From assembly GCA_964503315.1 (NCBI GenBank), contig CAZCZL010000001.1, positions 124,001-188,000 of the forward strand: a stretch of 64,000 nt of DNA. The letters are read 5' to 3'. How positions within the stretch are numbered: the stretch's first letter is position 1; each line of letters starts with the position of its first letter. The DNA comes from FEB-12 sp964503315. Its GTDB lineage: Bacteria; Zixibacteria; MSB-5A5; GN15; FEB-12. Made by a program: the position numbers and the translations under genes. Positions 41,288 through 49,763 of this stretch are shown one piece after another. Below the pieces are notes generated by a model. The model did not search any database, was not told the origin of the DNA, and saw only the letters and a list, made by a program, of their open reading frames with translations.

Positions 41288-42868
41288 CTACGCAAAGACA
41301 TTGATAGAGTCGGCACCGATGTACGAGACCGGCGCGGATGGCGGCACTATCATGGATATTTCTGACATGAGTTCGTCGGCCATACGGGCGACGCGTGGCT
41401 GGTGCGAGCGGAACCATTCTGACTGGCGATGGAAGAACTGATTCTCCGCGCCGCCGCCGCGCACATTGACTTCTATGTAATTGACCTTCACACCCGCACG
41501 GGCGAGCTGGTCGTTCAATTGATCGAGTGAGCTTTCGACCGCCGCTTTGGCATGGACAGAGTCAACCGTCACGCGCGCTGAGAGCGAGTCATTTTTGATA
41601 GAGAGCTGTAATTTCGCCGGGCCAAGGTGCTCCGGTTCGATCTTGAGCAAAACGGTCTGGCCGTCAACCTTGACCTGAGGCATCTCCTGAGGCAGGGTCA
41701 GCTTGACACGCGGGATATCAAGGCGAGTCTGCGCGTCAGCCTGTGGTGCAGGGACGGCCGACTTGAAAGTGAACTGCTCCAGGCCGTCTTTCACCGTTGT
41801 CGTGTCCTTGGGGACCGCAGTCAGGAGCTTATCAATGAGCGCGAAATCTTCCGACTTGGCAGGAGAATCAGATTCAAAGGCGATTTTTTGCGCCATGCGT
41901 CGACGCGGGATACTGATGTTGTCAACCGTCAGTCCGTTGGCGGCGGCAGGAGTCGGGTTTTCGCTGATCGGCACGGTCGCCAGAGTGGAGACGGTCTTCT
42001 TAATAGTCGTCTGCTCTTTTAATTGAGCGCGGTTCAGTTTGCCGGCCAGCAGGAAGTTCTGTCCCGCCTGTTCGGCGACGATCTGGACTTTCATCGGTTC
42101 GTCGGCGACCTGATACACAGCGCTGGTATGCTCGACTGAGACTTCCAGTTCGCGCAGGTTAACCTTGCCGATGATCGACTCAAGGTCGGTGGAATAAGGC
42201 GACACGAGAGCGACTCGCGTCGGGGTGATCTGGGCGCCTGCAGACTGCTTTGCCACAGGCGCTATCGCATCGGGGCTTTCCTGGTGGAGAAGCTCGATAG
42301 GAATTGTTACTTTGATCGGCTCAGCGGACTGACCATTGGCCTTCAGATCCATGGTCAGTGTGCCGTTGTTGATATCTTGTTTCAGAACCTGATACTTGCC
42401 GGGCTTCAGGCTGACCGGACGCTGCTGCGTCATGGTCATCGTCCACGGCTGGGCCACAGGGAGAGACAGCTTCTGTTCAAACGGCAGATTCAACTCAGGC
42501 TGCGCGACCAGTTGGTTAGGGTCAACAGGCGCAAACTGGTTGTCGGTCGACTGTGGTACGCCGATGGCTGACGCGAATTTCGCCGGAGTCTCACCGGTTG
42601 GCACTGGGTTGGCGGCGCCCATCATGAGTGAGGAAATCAACGACTGGGCGAAATCAGAAGTGACCGGTGCATCGGTACCAGGGTTTGGCGAGGATTCACT
42701 ATTAATAGGTGATAGGGCTGATGGCTCGGCCATGCCGAACAGGTTCATCAGCGACTCAAACGTCTGTCCATCCCCAACGCCAAGCGTGACCGGTTCGCCA
42801 CCAACAGGTTTGGTGGAACCGATTCCAGTCGGCCCGGTAGGGAGAATGTTGACAAACGGCAGCATCAT
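41288..42868 (-). CDS. fliK: Flagellar hook-length control protein FliK
   Basis: 526 residues. The C-terminal domain is recognisable (KVDGQTVLLKIEPEHLGPAK, LQLSIKNDSLSARVTV, SSLDQLNDQLARAGV). The first 330 or so residues are Pro/Gln/Thr/Val-rich, with little conservation, as expected for the ruler part of FliK. The greater-than-usual length could relate to hook length. It is the second gene of the cluster after motE. Confidence 0.93.
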   Translation of the reverse strand: MMLPFVNILPTGPTGIGSTKPVGGEPVTLGVGDGQTFESLMNLFGMAEPSALSPINSESSPNPGTDAPVTSDFAQSLISSLMMGAANPVPTGETPAKFASAIGVPQSTDNQFAPVDPNQLVAQPELNLPFEQKLSLPVAQPWTMTMTQQRPVSLKPGKYQVLKQDINNGTLTMDLKANGQSAEPIKVTIPIELLHQESPDAIAPVAKQSAGAQITPTRVALVSPYSTDLESIIGKVNLRELEVSVEHTSAVYQVADEPMKVQIVAEQAGQNFLLAGKLNRAQLKEQTTIKKTVSTLATVPISENPTPAAANGLTVDNISIPRRRMAQKIAFESDSPAKSEDFALIDKLLTAVPKDTTTVKDGLEQFTFKSAVPAPQADAQTRLDIPRVKLTLPQEMPQVKVDGQTVLLKIEPEHLGPAKLQLSIKNDSLSARVTVDSVHAKAAVESSLDQLNDQLARAGVKVNYIEVNVRGGGAENQFFHRQSEWFRSHQPRVARMADELMSEISMIVPPSAPVSYIGADSINVFA

Positions 42869-42871
42869 CTT

Positions 42872-43669
42872 CTATTCACTCGCCAGGGTAATTATCTGTT
42901 TGGAAAGGCTGGCTGCCCGCTGGGGTGGCATCAGAGCCAGTATTGCGGACGCGTTTTTCTGTTTCATACGCGGAATGATCGACACGACCAACTCATCCTC
43001 GAGATTGGCCAGTATCTTGGCCACGGCGTCGGCATCCATCCCATCATATAGTTTGGCCAGGTTGGTGATCCGGTCGGAGCTGGCCTGTTCGATCTTCAGC
43101 AGCTTTTTGGACAACTCGCGATCCTGCACTTGCAATTCTGCTTCGCGGGAGGCGATATCTGATTCACGCTCTTTCAATTTCTTCTTCTCAGCTTCGAGCC
43201 AATCGACTGCCTGCAGCGATTCATCTTTGCCCATCGCTTCAGCGTGGTTGACTTCGGCTTCGGCGGCATCGTGCACTGCCATTGCTTCAGTCATTGCCGC
43301 GATATTGCGGGTCAGTTCTGCGGCGGCTTCGGCGCTGTCGGCCGCGGCGGAAAGAGAGTCGGGCGAAGCCGCGACATCATCTGTTGACGCTAACTTTTCG
43401 GGAGAGACATCGTGAGCAGTGGTGTCGGCGGGCTTGGAAGTCTCTTCCGTTTTGTCCTTGGTATCGGCCGTGACCTCGGTCTTGGGCTCGCTACCGAGGA
43501 ACATAAGAGTGACATACACCGCGCCGCCGAGCAGGACGAGTCCACCCACGCCGAACAGAAGTACCGGCATCAGCTTCTTCATTATCCCCGGCGATTTTGC
43601 GGCTTTGTCGGCCTGCCCTTCGGCTGCCGGCTGTGCGCCGTCTACAGGTTTTGTCTTCTCTTTTGTCAC
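42872..43669 (-). CDS. motE: MotE-like flagellar chaperone (MgtE N-domain)
   Basis: 265 residues. It has a membrane helix (LMPVLLFGVGGLVLLGGAVY, about residues 33-55), an acidic linker, a coiled coil (about 145-200; VDWLEAEKKKLKERESDIAS) and an MgtE N-like C-terminus (LAKLYDGMDADAVAKILANL, ALMPPQRAASLSKQI). MotE-type proteins help stator or export assembly. GTG start with GGAG 6 bases upstream. First gene of the cluster, behind a sigma-54 promoter. Confidence 0.85.
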   Translation of the reverse strand: MTKEKTKPVDGAQPAAEGQADKAAKSPGIMKKLMPVLLFGVGGLVLLGGAVYVTLMFLGSEPKTEVTADTKDKTEETSKPADTTAHDVSPEKLASTDDVAASPDSLSAAADSAEAAAELTRNIAAMTEAMAVHDAAEAEVNHAEAMGKDESLQAVDWLEAEKKKLKERESDIASREAELQVQDRELSKKLLKIEQASSDRITNLAKLYDGMDADAVAKILANLEDELVVSIIPRMKQKNASAILALMPPQRAASLSKQIITLASE

Positions 43670-43710
43670 ACACTACTCCACATGATGGAATTTCTCCGTT
43701 GCCGTATTAA

Positions 43711-43725
43711 GCAATGCCTGTGCCG
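43711..43725 (-). promoter_or_regulatory. Sigma-54 promoter of the flagellar supercluster
   Basis: Minus strand: CGGCAC-AGGCA-TTGCT, matching the TGGCAC-N5-TTGC consensus in all key positions (GG at -24 and GC at -12, 14-base span). The predicted transcript would begin near 43699, about 30 bases before motE. RpoN-controlled early or middle flagellar genes are well known in other bacteria. Confidence 0.7.
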
Positions 43726-43854
43726 AAGTTGGCAGACCGAATTATCGTGTTGATCTACAGGAGGTTACGGTGGCAGTGTGGCTGACCACAAAAGTCTCAG
43801 GCTGGGACTTCGGGAAAGGAGGTTCCGGTGGATCGGGAAAGATGTTCCCCAACC

Positions 43855-43894
43855 GCAAAACGAAAGCGCCGAGGAGAACAGATCACCTCGGCGC
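43855..43894 (-). terminator. Terminator of maeB
   Basis: GCGCCGAGG / CCTCGGCGC stem with an 11-base loop, followed on the minus strand by TTTCGTTTTG. It separates maeB from the flagellar cluster. Confidence 0.88.
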
Positions 43895-43917
43895 CGACTT
43901 GGAACAGTGAAATATGG

Positions 43918-46170
43918 CTATTTCTGCTGCGCGTCGACGACGGCGATCGCGGCCATGTCGACGATCTCATTCACATCGAGTGTGCGATGAAGCACATGAA
44001 CGGGCTTGGAGAGACCCATCAAGATCGGTCCCACAGCCATCATGCCGCCGATCCGGTGAAGCAGTTTGTACGCGATATTCGCCGAACCGAGATCCGGGAA
44101 GATGAACACGTTGGCTGCTTCCTTCAGCGTAGAGAATGGGAAATAGCGTTCGACAAAATCAGGCATGACGGCAGCGTCGGCCTGAATTTCGCCATCGACC
44201 ATCAGCTCAGGCGCGCGTTTGTGCACAATCTGAGTTGCTTGGGCGACCTTCTGCGATTCAGGATACGGCGCGGAGCCGAAGTTCGAGAACGAAAGCATGG
44301 CAATGCGCGGCTCAATATTGAATCGTCTCGCTACTTTGGCCGACAGAATGGCGATCTCGGCGAGTTCTTCGGCCGTCGGATTGACATTCACCGTAGTGTC
44401 CGCAAACATATAGACCTGATCCTTTTGGATCATGGCGAACATGCCGGAGACACGCTTGATGCCATCGGCCAGTTTGATGATCTGAAGTGCAGGCTTGATG
44501 GTCTGCGGATACTCCGTGGTCACGCCCGCCAGGACCGCGTCGCCGTCGCCCATCTCGAGCATCATCATGCCGAAATACTCGCGCTGTTGGACGATGTGCT
44601 TTGCTTTGTCCTGAGTCACGCCTTTGCGCTGACGCATTTCAAAATAACGCTGAGCGTAAGAATCCCGCTTGGACGAAGTTGACGGATCGATGACGGTGAT
44701 GCCATTCAGTTCGACATCATTCTCTTTCGCCACTCGCTTGATCTCTTCGGGGTCACCGAGGACGATCGGATGGCCGATGCCATCGGAGGCCACAATATGC
44801 GCGGCGCGCAGGATGCGGCGTGAGTTGCCTTCAGGGAAAACGACCCGCTTCGGGTTCTTTTTTGCCTTTTCGTGCATCACGCCCATGATGATACGCCCCT
44901 TGCCAATGCGGAGGGAGAGATCATGTTTGTACTTCTCGATATCGACCGGGTTCTTCGCGACGCCGGTCTGGATGGCGGCCTGAGCCACGGCGGAAGATTC
45001 CCACACAAGAATACGCGGGTCGAATGGCTTGGGAATGATATACTCGCGGCCAAATTTGAAGTGGTCGACACCGTACGCCCGGGCGACTTCTTCTGGTACA
45101 TCCTCTTTGGCCAGACTTGCCAGCGCTTTCACGGCGGCGATCTTCATCTCTTCGTTGATAGCCGTCGCGTGCACGTCAAGCGCGCCACGGAAAATGAACG
45201 GGAAGCCAAGGACGTTGTTGACCTGGTTCGGATAGTCCGAACGGCCGGTCGCCATGATCAGGTCTTTGCGGGCGTCCATTGCGTCCGGATAGGTTATCTC
45301 TGGATCCGGGTTGGCCATGGCGAAGATGATCGGGTCACGACCCATCGATTTGACCATATCCTTGGTGACCATATCTTTGACCGATACGCCGACAAAGACA
45401 TCGGCATCCTTCATGGCATCGGCCAGCGTGCGGCAGGTGGTCTTGCGGACGAAGAATGCTTTGTACTTGTTGCTGCTGAAGTCTTCACGACCTTCCCACA
45501 GCACGCCTTTGGAATCAACCATCAGCATATTCTCAGGTTTCACACCAAGCGAAATATAGAGCTTGGCGCAGGCGATACCGGCGGCACCGGCACCCGAGTA
45601 GACGACGCGGACCTTTCCAATATCCTTCTTCACGATCTCCAGCGCGTTAAGTAACGCCGCTCCGGAGATAATAGCGGTGCCGTGCTGGTCATCATGGAAG
45701 ACCGGGATATTCATCGTCTTCTTGAGAGTCTCCTCAATGAGGAAGCACTCGGGAGCCTTGATATCTTCGAGGTTTATGCCGCCGAAGGTCGGTTCCAATA
45801 TCTGGCAGCACCGGATGATCTCCTGCGGATCGTGCGTGTCCAGTTCGATATCAAAAACATCGATATCCGCAAATCTTTTGAACAGGACGCCCTTTCCTTC
45901 CATTACCGGTTTTCCCGCGGCGGCGCCTATGTCACCTAGTCCAAGCACAGCCGTACCGTTTGACACAACAGCGACCAGATTTCCTTTCGCGGTGTATTTG
46001 TAGACATCCGATGGATTGGCGTGGATCTCAAGGCACGGTTGCGCGACACCCGGAGTGTAAGCCAATGACAGGTCAAGTTGAGTGATGCAAGGTTTGGTGG
46101 GACTGACTTCAATCTTGCCTCGTTTACCCTGTGAGTGGTAATCGAGGGCTTGCTGTTTCGTGATCAACAT
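43918..46170 (-). CDS. maeB: NADP-dependent malic enzyme with phosphotransacetylase-like tail
   Basis: 750 residues, the usual fused form. The N-terminal malic enzyme (residues about 1-420) has YTPGVA, LGLGDIGA, FHDDQHGT and an NAD(P) loop VYSGAGAAGIA. The C-terminal part (about 435-750) resembles phosphate acetyltransferase but in this family usually acts as a regulatory domain, binding acetyl-CoA. It converts malate to pyruvate plus CO2 and supplies NADPH. GAGGAG lies 8 bases before the ATG. Single gene with its own promoter and terminator. Confidence 0.97.
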   Translation of the reverse strand: MLITKQQALDYHSQGKRGKIEVSPTKPCITQLDLSLAYTPGVAQPCLEIHANPSDVYKYTAKGNLVAVVSNGTAVLGLGDIGAAAGKPVMEGKGVLFKRFADIDVFDIELDTHDPQEIIRCCQILEPTFGGINLEDIKAPECFLIEETLKKTMNIPVFHDDQHGTAIISGAALLNALEIVKKDIGKVRVVYSGAGAAGIACAKLYISLGVKPENMLMVDSKGVLWEGREDFSSNKYKAFFVRKTTCRTLADAMKDADVFVGVSVKDMVTKDMVKSMGRDPIIFAMANPDPEITYPDAMDARKDLIMATGRSDYPNQVNNVLGFPFIFRGALDVHATAINEEMKIAAVKALASLAKEDVPEEVARAYGVDHFKFGREYIIPKPFDPRILVWESSAVAQAAIQTGVAKNPVDIEKYKHDLSLRIGKGRIIMGVMHEKAKKNPKRVVFPEGNSRRILRAAHIVASDGIGHPIVLGDPEEIKRVAKENDVELNGITVIDPSTSSKRDSYAQRYFEMRQRKGVTQDKAKHIVQQREYFGMMMLEMGDGDAVLAGVTTEYPQTIKPALQIIKLADGIKRVSGMFAMIQKDQVYMFADTTVNVNPTAEELAEIAILSAKVARRFNIEPRIAMLSFSNFGSAPYPESQKVAQATQIVHKRAPELMVDGEIQADAAVMPDFVERYFPFSTLKEAANVFIFPDLGSANIAYKLLHRIGGMMAVGPILMGLSKPVHVLHRTLDVNEIVDMAAIAVVDAQQK

Positions 46171-46514
46171 ACTTTGACTCCTCTATGGAAGGACCGACGA
46201 TTCGGCACGTCGGAGACTGTTACATTTTTCACAAACTCAATATAGGCCGAGGCGGTCTCGAAAATCAAGCTGTTATCCTAAGGCTGATACCGGACAAACG
46301 CGGGTGGGCGAAGCGTTCCGCGACGGTCTATTCGGACCTTTGGTCGTCTATTGCCTTGTCTTCTAATCAATTACGGGTAGCATCGATCGCCCGGCGGTCG
46401 CATTGCGGAGTTTCTGACGCAAACGAGCGGACTGGGATGAAGATATTCAATTTTAGTCCCCATTGAATGCAAGAGAATCCAAGTAGGTTTTGGTGATACA
46501 GACTGAAACTTCGG
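46171..46514. promoter_or_regulatory. Intergenic region with maeB promoter
   Basis: On the minus strand TTGATT (46268-46263), 18-base spacer, TATATT (46244-46239) fits a sigma-70-type promoter about 70 bases before maeB. The rest, up to the rhomboid stop codon, holds no gene with support. Confidence 0.5.
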
Positions 46515-47231
46515 TCACCAGTTCATCTTGTATATCTGCTGTCTATCAGGTCGATTGCCATGATGGCGCCCCCAGATCTTCACCAGTAGCCAAAGAACAA
46601 TATAGCCGAAAATAAAGCCACCGACATGGGCGAGCCATGCTACTCCCCCGCCGGAACTGGAACCGATCAGCGACATCACCAACTGCATCGCAAACCAAAG
46701 CCCAAGCACAACCTTGGCCGGGAGAACAATGAACTGAATAAAGAAGAAGAAAATCAGTACGGTGATCTCGGCGCGCGGATGCAGGACCATGTACGCTCCC
46801 ATCACTCCGGCGATAGCGCCTGACGCACCAACGAGTGGGATCTGGGACTGTAGATTGAAAACGGCATACACCGCAACGGCGGCCAGGCCGGCTATTATAT
46901 AGAAGAACAGGAAGCCGACCGGGCCGAAATAATCTTCGATGTTATTGCCATAGACCCAAAGTACCAGCATATTACCGATCAGGTGCATCCAGCCACCATG
47001 AAGAAACATCGAACTAAGCGGTGTCCAGTAGACGACACTTGGTACGACATATGCATCCCGCGTGTCAAAAAAGAAGTCGGGGGTGAATCCAAACGAATAG
47101 ATGAAACGTGTGAATCCTTCGTCGCCAAGCGATTTGGTGTAGAGAAAGATCAGCGTGTTGACCACGATCAACGTCACTGTGAGGTAAGGACGTCGAAAGG
47201 TCGGATTGTCGTCTTTGATCGGGAAGAACAT
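46515..47231 (-). CDS. Rhomboid-family intramembrane serine protease
   Basis: 238 residues with about six to seven membrane helices. The catalytic dyad is visible: Ser137 in GASGAIAGVMGAY and His202 in WLAHVGGFIFGY; the HGGWMHLIGNM block (residues 78-88) supplies the oxyanion Asn and the conserved histidines. It cuts membrane proteins inside the bilayer; its substrate is unknown. It lies 6 bp after an M23 peptidase, likely one operon. Confidence 0.95.
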   Translation of the reverse strand: MFFPIKDDNPTFRRPYLTVTLIVVNTLIFLYTKSLGDEGFTRFIYSFGFTPDFFFDTRDAYVVPSVVYWTPLSSMFLHGGWMHLIGNMLVLWVYGNNIEDYFGPVGFLFFYIIAGLAAVAVYAVFNLQSQIPLVGASGAIAGVMGAYMVLHPRAEITVLIFFFFIQFIVLPAKVVLGLWFAMQLVMSLIGSSSGGGVAWLAHVGGFIFGYIVLWLLVKIWGRHHGNRPDRQQIYKMNW

Positions 47232-47237
47232 GCCCGG

Positions 47238-49574
47238 TTACTTCCCCTTCTTCGCCGATGTTTTGCCAACCGCGATCTCAAACGCGAGAGTCTTTTGAGT
47301 CAGGTTACCGGCGCGGTCGATCACGTCGATAGTCAGGGTATGCTTGCCCGCTTCGAGCGGCTTTAGCGGAGCAGTGCGACAAATCTTGGTCTCCGGGTCG
47401 TACTCGGGGATCAGCCATTCGCTATCAAGTTTAAGCGTAATGTTCCGGTCATCTTCGAATCCGGAGAGGTTGTCGCTTAACGTAAATGTTATCTCTGGTG
47501 TCCGGTCGGAAACCGGCTTGTTTGCGGAGAGGTTGAAGCCACTGATCTTGGGGGCTTCGCGGTCGATGACGATCGCGTAAGAGCCGCCGCGCGTACCGGT
47601 CGCGCGCAACCGATTGACTGTCTCGTTCTCACTCCCCAGCCAGATCCATTTGTCAGCCTTTTTATCCAGTCGGCAGACTCCAAGTTGTCTTGGCTGTGGA
47701 TGAGACCCAACAGCCATAGCTCTCACTGTAACCGGAGCCTTGAGGAGCAAGTCTTCGGGCCCGATCTGGTAATAGTCAGAAGCCAATTGGAGTACGCCTC
47801 GTTGCTCGACCACGACCTTTTTGAGGTCAATATAGCAGGGGGCAAAAAGATCGCTCTTTTCGACGATGAATTCGAATGCGTTGTCCACGGACAATCTGGT
47901 TGTGTCGGCAAAACCCGCGGCCACGATATCGAGTGAATCCAGCACTTTGGGTTCGACGCCTAATTCGCTCTGGAAGCGAAGTTGGAGGCGGGTTATTTTT
48001 CGGTATTCCTGTTTTGGCGGGATGAAAAACGCATAGAGATTCATCGAACTGAATTGCTTCAGCGTTTCGATGCCCAATAGACTGTCGCCGAGGAAAAGCT
48101 CCACTTGAGCGTGGTAGCCGGTACGTCCGACCAGTTCACCCCTGACGATCATCCCATCATCGGTCAACTCATACGAAATGGCAGGCGGCAGTATGCCGCG
48201 GGTGGCAAATCCATTGAACGGAAAATCCGCGATCTGGCATTTCTCTTTGGTAATATACTGGAACCTGAAGATCGCGCGCTCCTGGGAGTTGCTGATCACG
48301 CGAACTTTTACCCCGCCTGATTCGGTCGTCGTTATGCTCGACTTAGGTACTTCAAACCAGCGTTCACCGCGATTGAAGAAGACATTAGAGGAGGTAATAC
48401 CCAGTCTGTTGTAGGCGGAGTGCGTGGTGAAATAGTAGACCATGATCGAATCGTCAACGACCACTGTCGAGTCAAACACCCGCAGGTCAGAGGAGGGCCC
48501 CCAGACAAAGGCCGCGTTCAGTTCGGATCGATTGCCGAGCGCATCTTCAGCCACGATACGCAGTGAGTGGGGGCCAAAGGAGAGATTGTCTTCGCGGCCG
48601 ATTATGCCCTGTCCCAACCCGAACGCCGTGGAACCGGCATACTCATTTCCACTGCGATGATACAGGCGTCGCACACGCGGTTCACCATCGGCGGCCTCAG
48701 AGAAGTCATAGACCAGAGCGGCCGAGGTGGTCTCATCATAATTGATGGTGTCGAGTCGGACCTCATAATACTGTTTCTCGTCCACAAAGACCTGCAGTTT
48801 GTAAACGGCTTGGCGCATACCAGCATCGCGCATCTTGTCAAAGCAGTCCGCCATCACGCCAAAAGGCGAGTTGAAATAGAGGACGGTATCGAGTTTATAT
48901 GTACCGGCTTTCCCCGCCCCTCGAACGGGATAGAAGATCTTGCGGGAGCCGCCGGAGAAAAGCGAGTGGGCATCGGTCAATTGGAAGCCGATCCGCTCAA
49001 AGATGGGCCTTACTTTGTCACTCAGTTTGTAGCCGTGCGTTTGCGGATTAAGCGGAAGATTGTTGGGGGCCCGTTTTTCGAAGTGAAGGTGGGGCGCTCC
49101 GGCGCCCGTTTGGCCGGTGTACGCCAGCAAGGCACCTTCCTTCACGCGAAGCGAGTCCTTGGGAAACTCCAGATCCACATAATAGCGCTTGGCCTGGTTC
49201 TGGCGGGATTTGACGAGCTTTTCGAGCTCCGGGTTGAACCCCTGGAGATGACCAAATACATAGGTGTAGCCATCGTCCCCGACCATATAGAGCCCTTTCC
49301 CATATCCGGTATAGGACATCCGAATGCGCGAGATGTAGCCGGAGACAGGGGCTTTCATCTGCTTGCCCGGTGCTCCACCGGTTCGAAGGTCGAGTCCGGC
49401 ATGGAATCGGCCGGAGCGGTAGTCGCCGAATCCGGAAGAGAGGTCGATCTGGCCGGCCAGCGGCCAAGCCGCATGGGCGGCAGAATCTATTAGAAAACAA
49501 CAGGTTATGGCAATGAACAGAGTTCGGAAAAGAGACTTACCAGACAGTACCACCAATTCTTTCTCCTTGGTCAT
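47238..49574 (-). CDS. Secreted M23-family peptidase with long beta-rich C-terminus
   Basis: 778 residues (773 from the alternative TTG at 49556, which has AAGGAG 6 bases upstream and may be the true start). Signal peptide SLFRTLFIAITCCFLIDSAA is followed by an M23 domain (about residues 40-170): HAGLD supplies the first zinc ligands and PHLHFE the HxH pair. The remaining 600 residues are beta-rich, Ig-like modules. M23 enzymes cut peptidoglycan cross-links or, when metal sites are altered, regulate cell wall enzymes. Here the ligands look intact. Confidence 0.9.
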   Translation of the reverse strand: MTKEKELVVLSGKSLFRTLFIAITCCFLIDSAAHAAWPLAGQIDLSSGFGDYRSGRFHAGLDLRTGGAPGKQMKAPVSGYISRIRMSYTGYGKGLYMVGDDGYTYVFGHLQGFNPELEKLVKSRQNQAKRYYVDLEFPKDSLRVKEGALLAYTGQTGAGAPHLHFEKRAPNNLPLNPQTHGYKLSDKVRPIFERIGFQLTDAHSLFSGGSRKIFYPVRGAGKAGTYKLDTVLYFNSPFGVMADCFDKMRDAGMRQAVYKLQVFVDEKQYYEVRLDTINYDETTSAALVYDFSEAADGEPRVRRLYHRSGNEYAGSTAFGLGQGIIGREDNLSFGPHSLRIVAEDALGNRSELNAAFVWGPSSDLRVFDSTVVVDDSIMVYYFTTHSAYNRLGITSSNVFFNRGERWFEVPKSSITTTESGGVKVRVISNSQERAIFRFQYITKEKCQIADFPFNGFATRGILPPAISYELTDDGMIVRGELVGRTGYHAQVELFLGDSLLGIETLKQFSSMNLYAFFIPPKQEYRKITRLQLRFQSELGVEPKVLDSLDIVAAGFADTTRLSVDNAFEFIVEKSDLFAPCYIDLKKVVVEQRGVLQLASDYYQIGPEDLLLKAPVTVRAMAVGSHPQPRQLGVCRLDKKADKWIWLGSENETVNRLRATGTRGGSYAIVIDREAPKISGFNLSANKPVSDRTPEITFTLSDNLSGFEDDRNITLKLDSEWLIPEYDPETKICRTAPLKPLEAGKHTLTIDVIDRAGNLTQKTLAFEIAVGKTSAKKGK

Positions 49575-49763
49575 AGCATGAATCTATTCATTGTACCGAT
49601 ACTACGAAACAGTCGGTCCAAAGGACAGACATTTTTCAGGGCGGATCGCCCGTAACGTGTTGCTAAGTCAGGCTGTTTGATTATATTCGGTGGATTGTCG
49701 GTTCGGCCCCCGCTCAATCCGCCGGCGGAACCAGAGTAAGATAAACCAGAGGAGTCTGAATAG

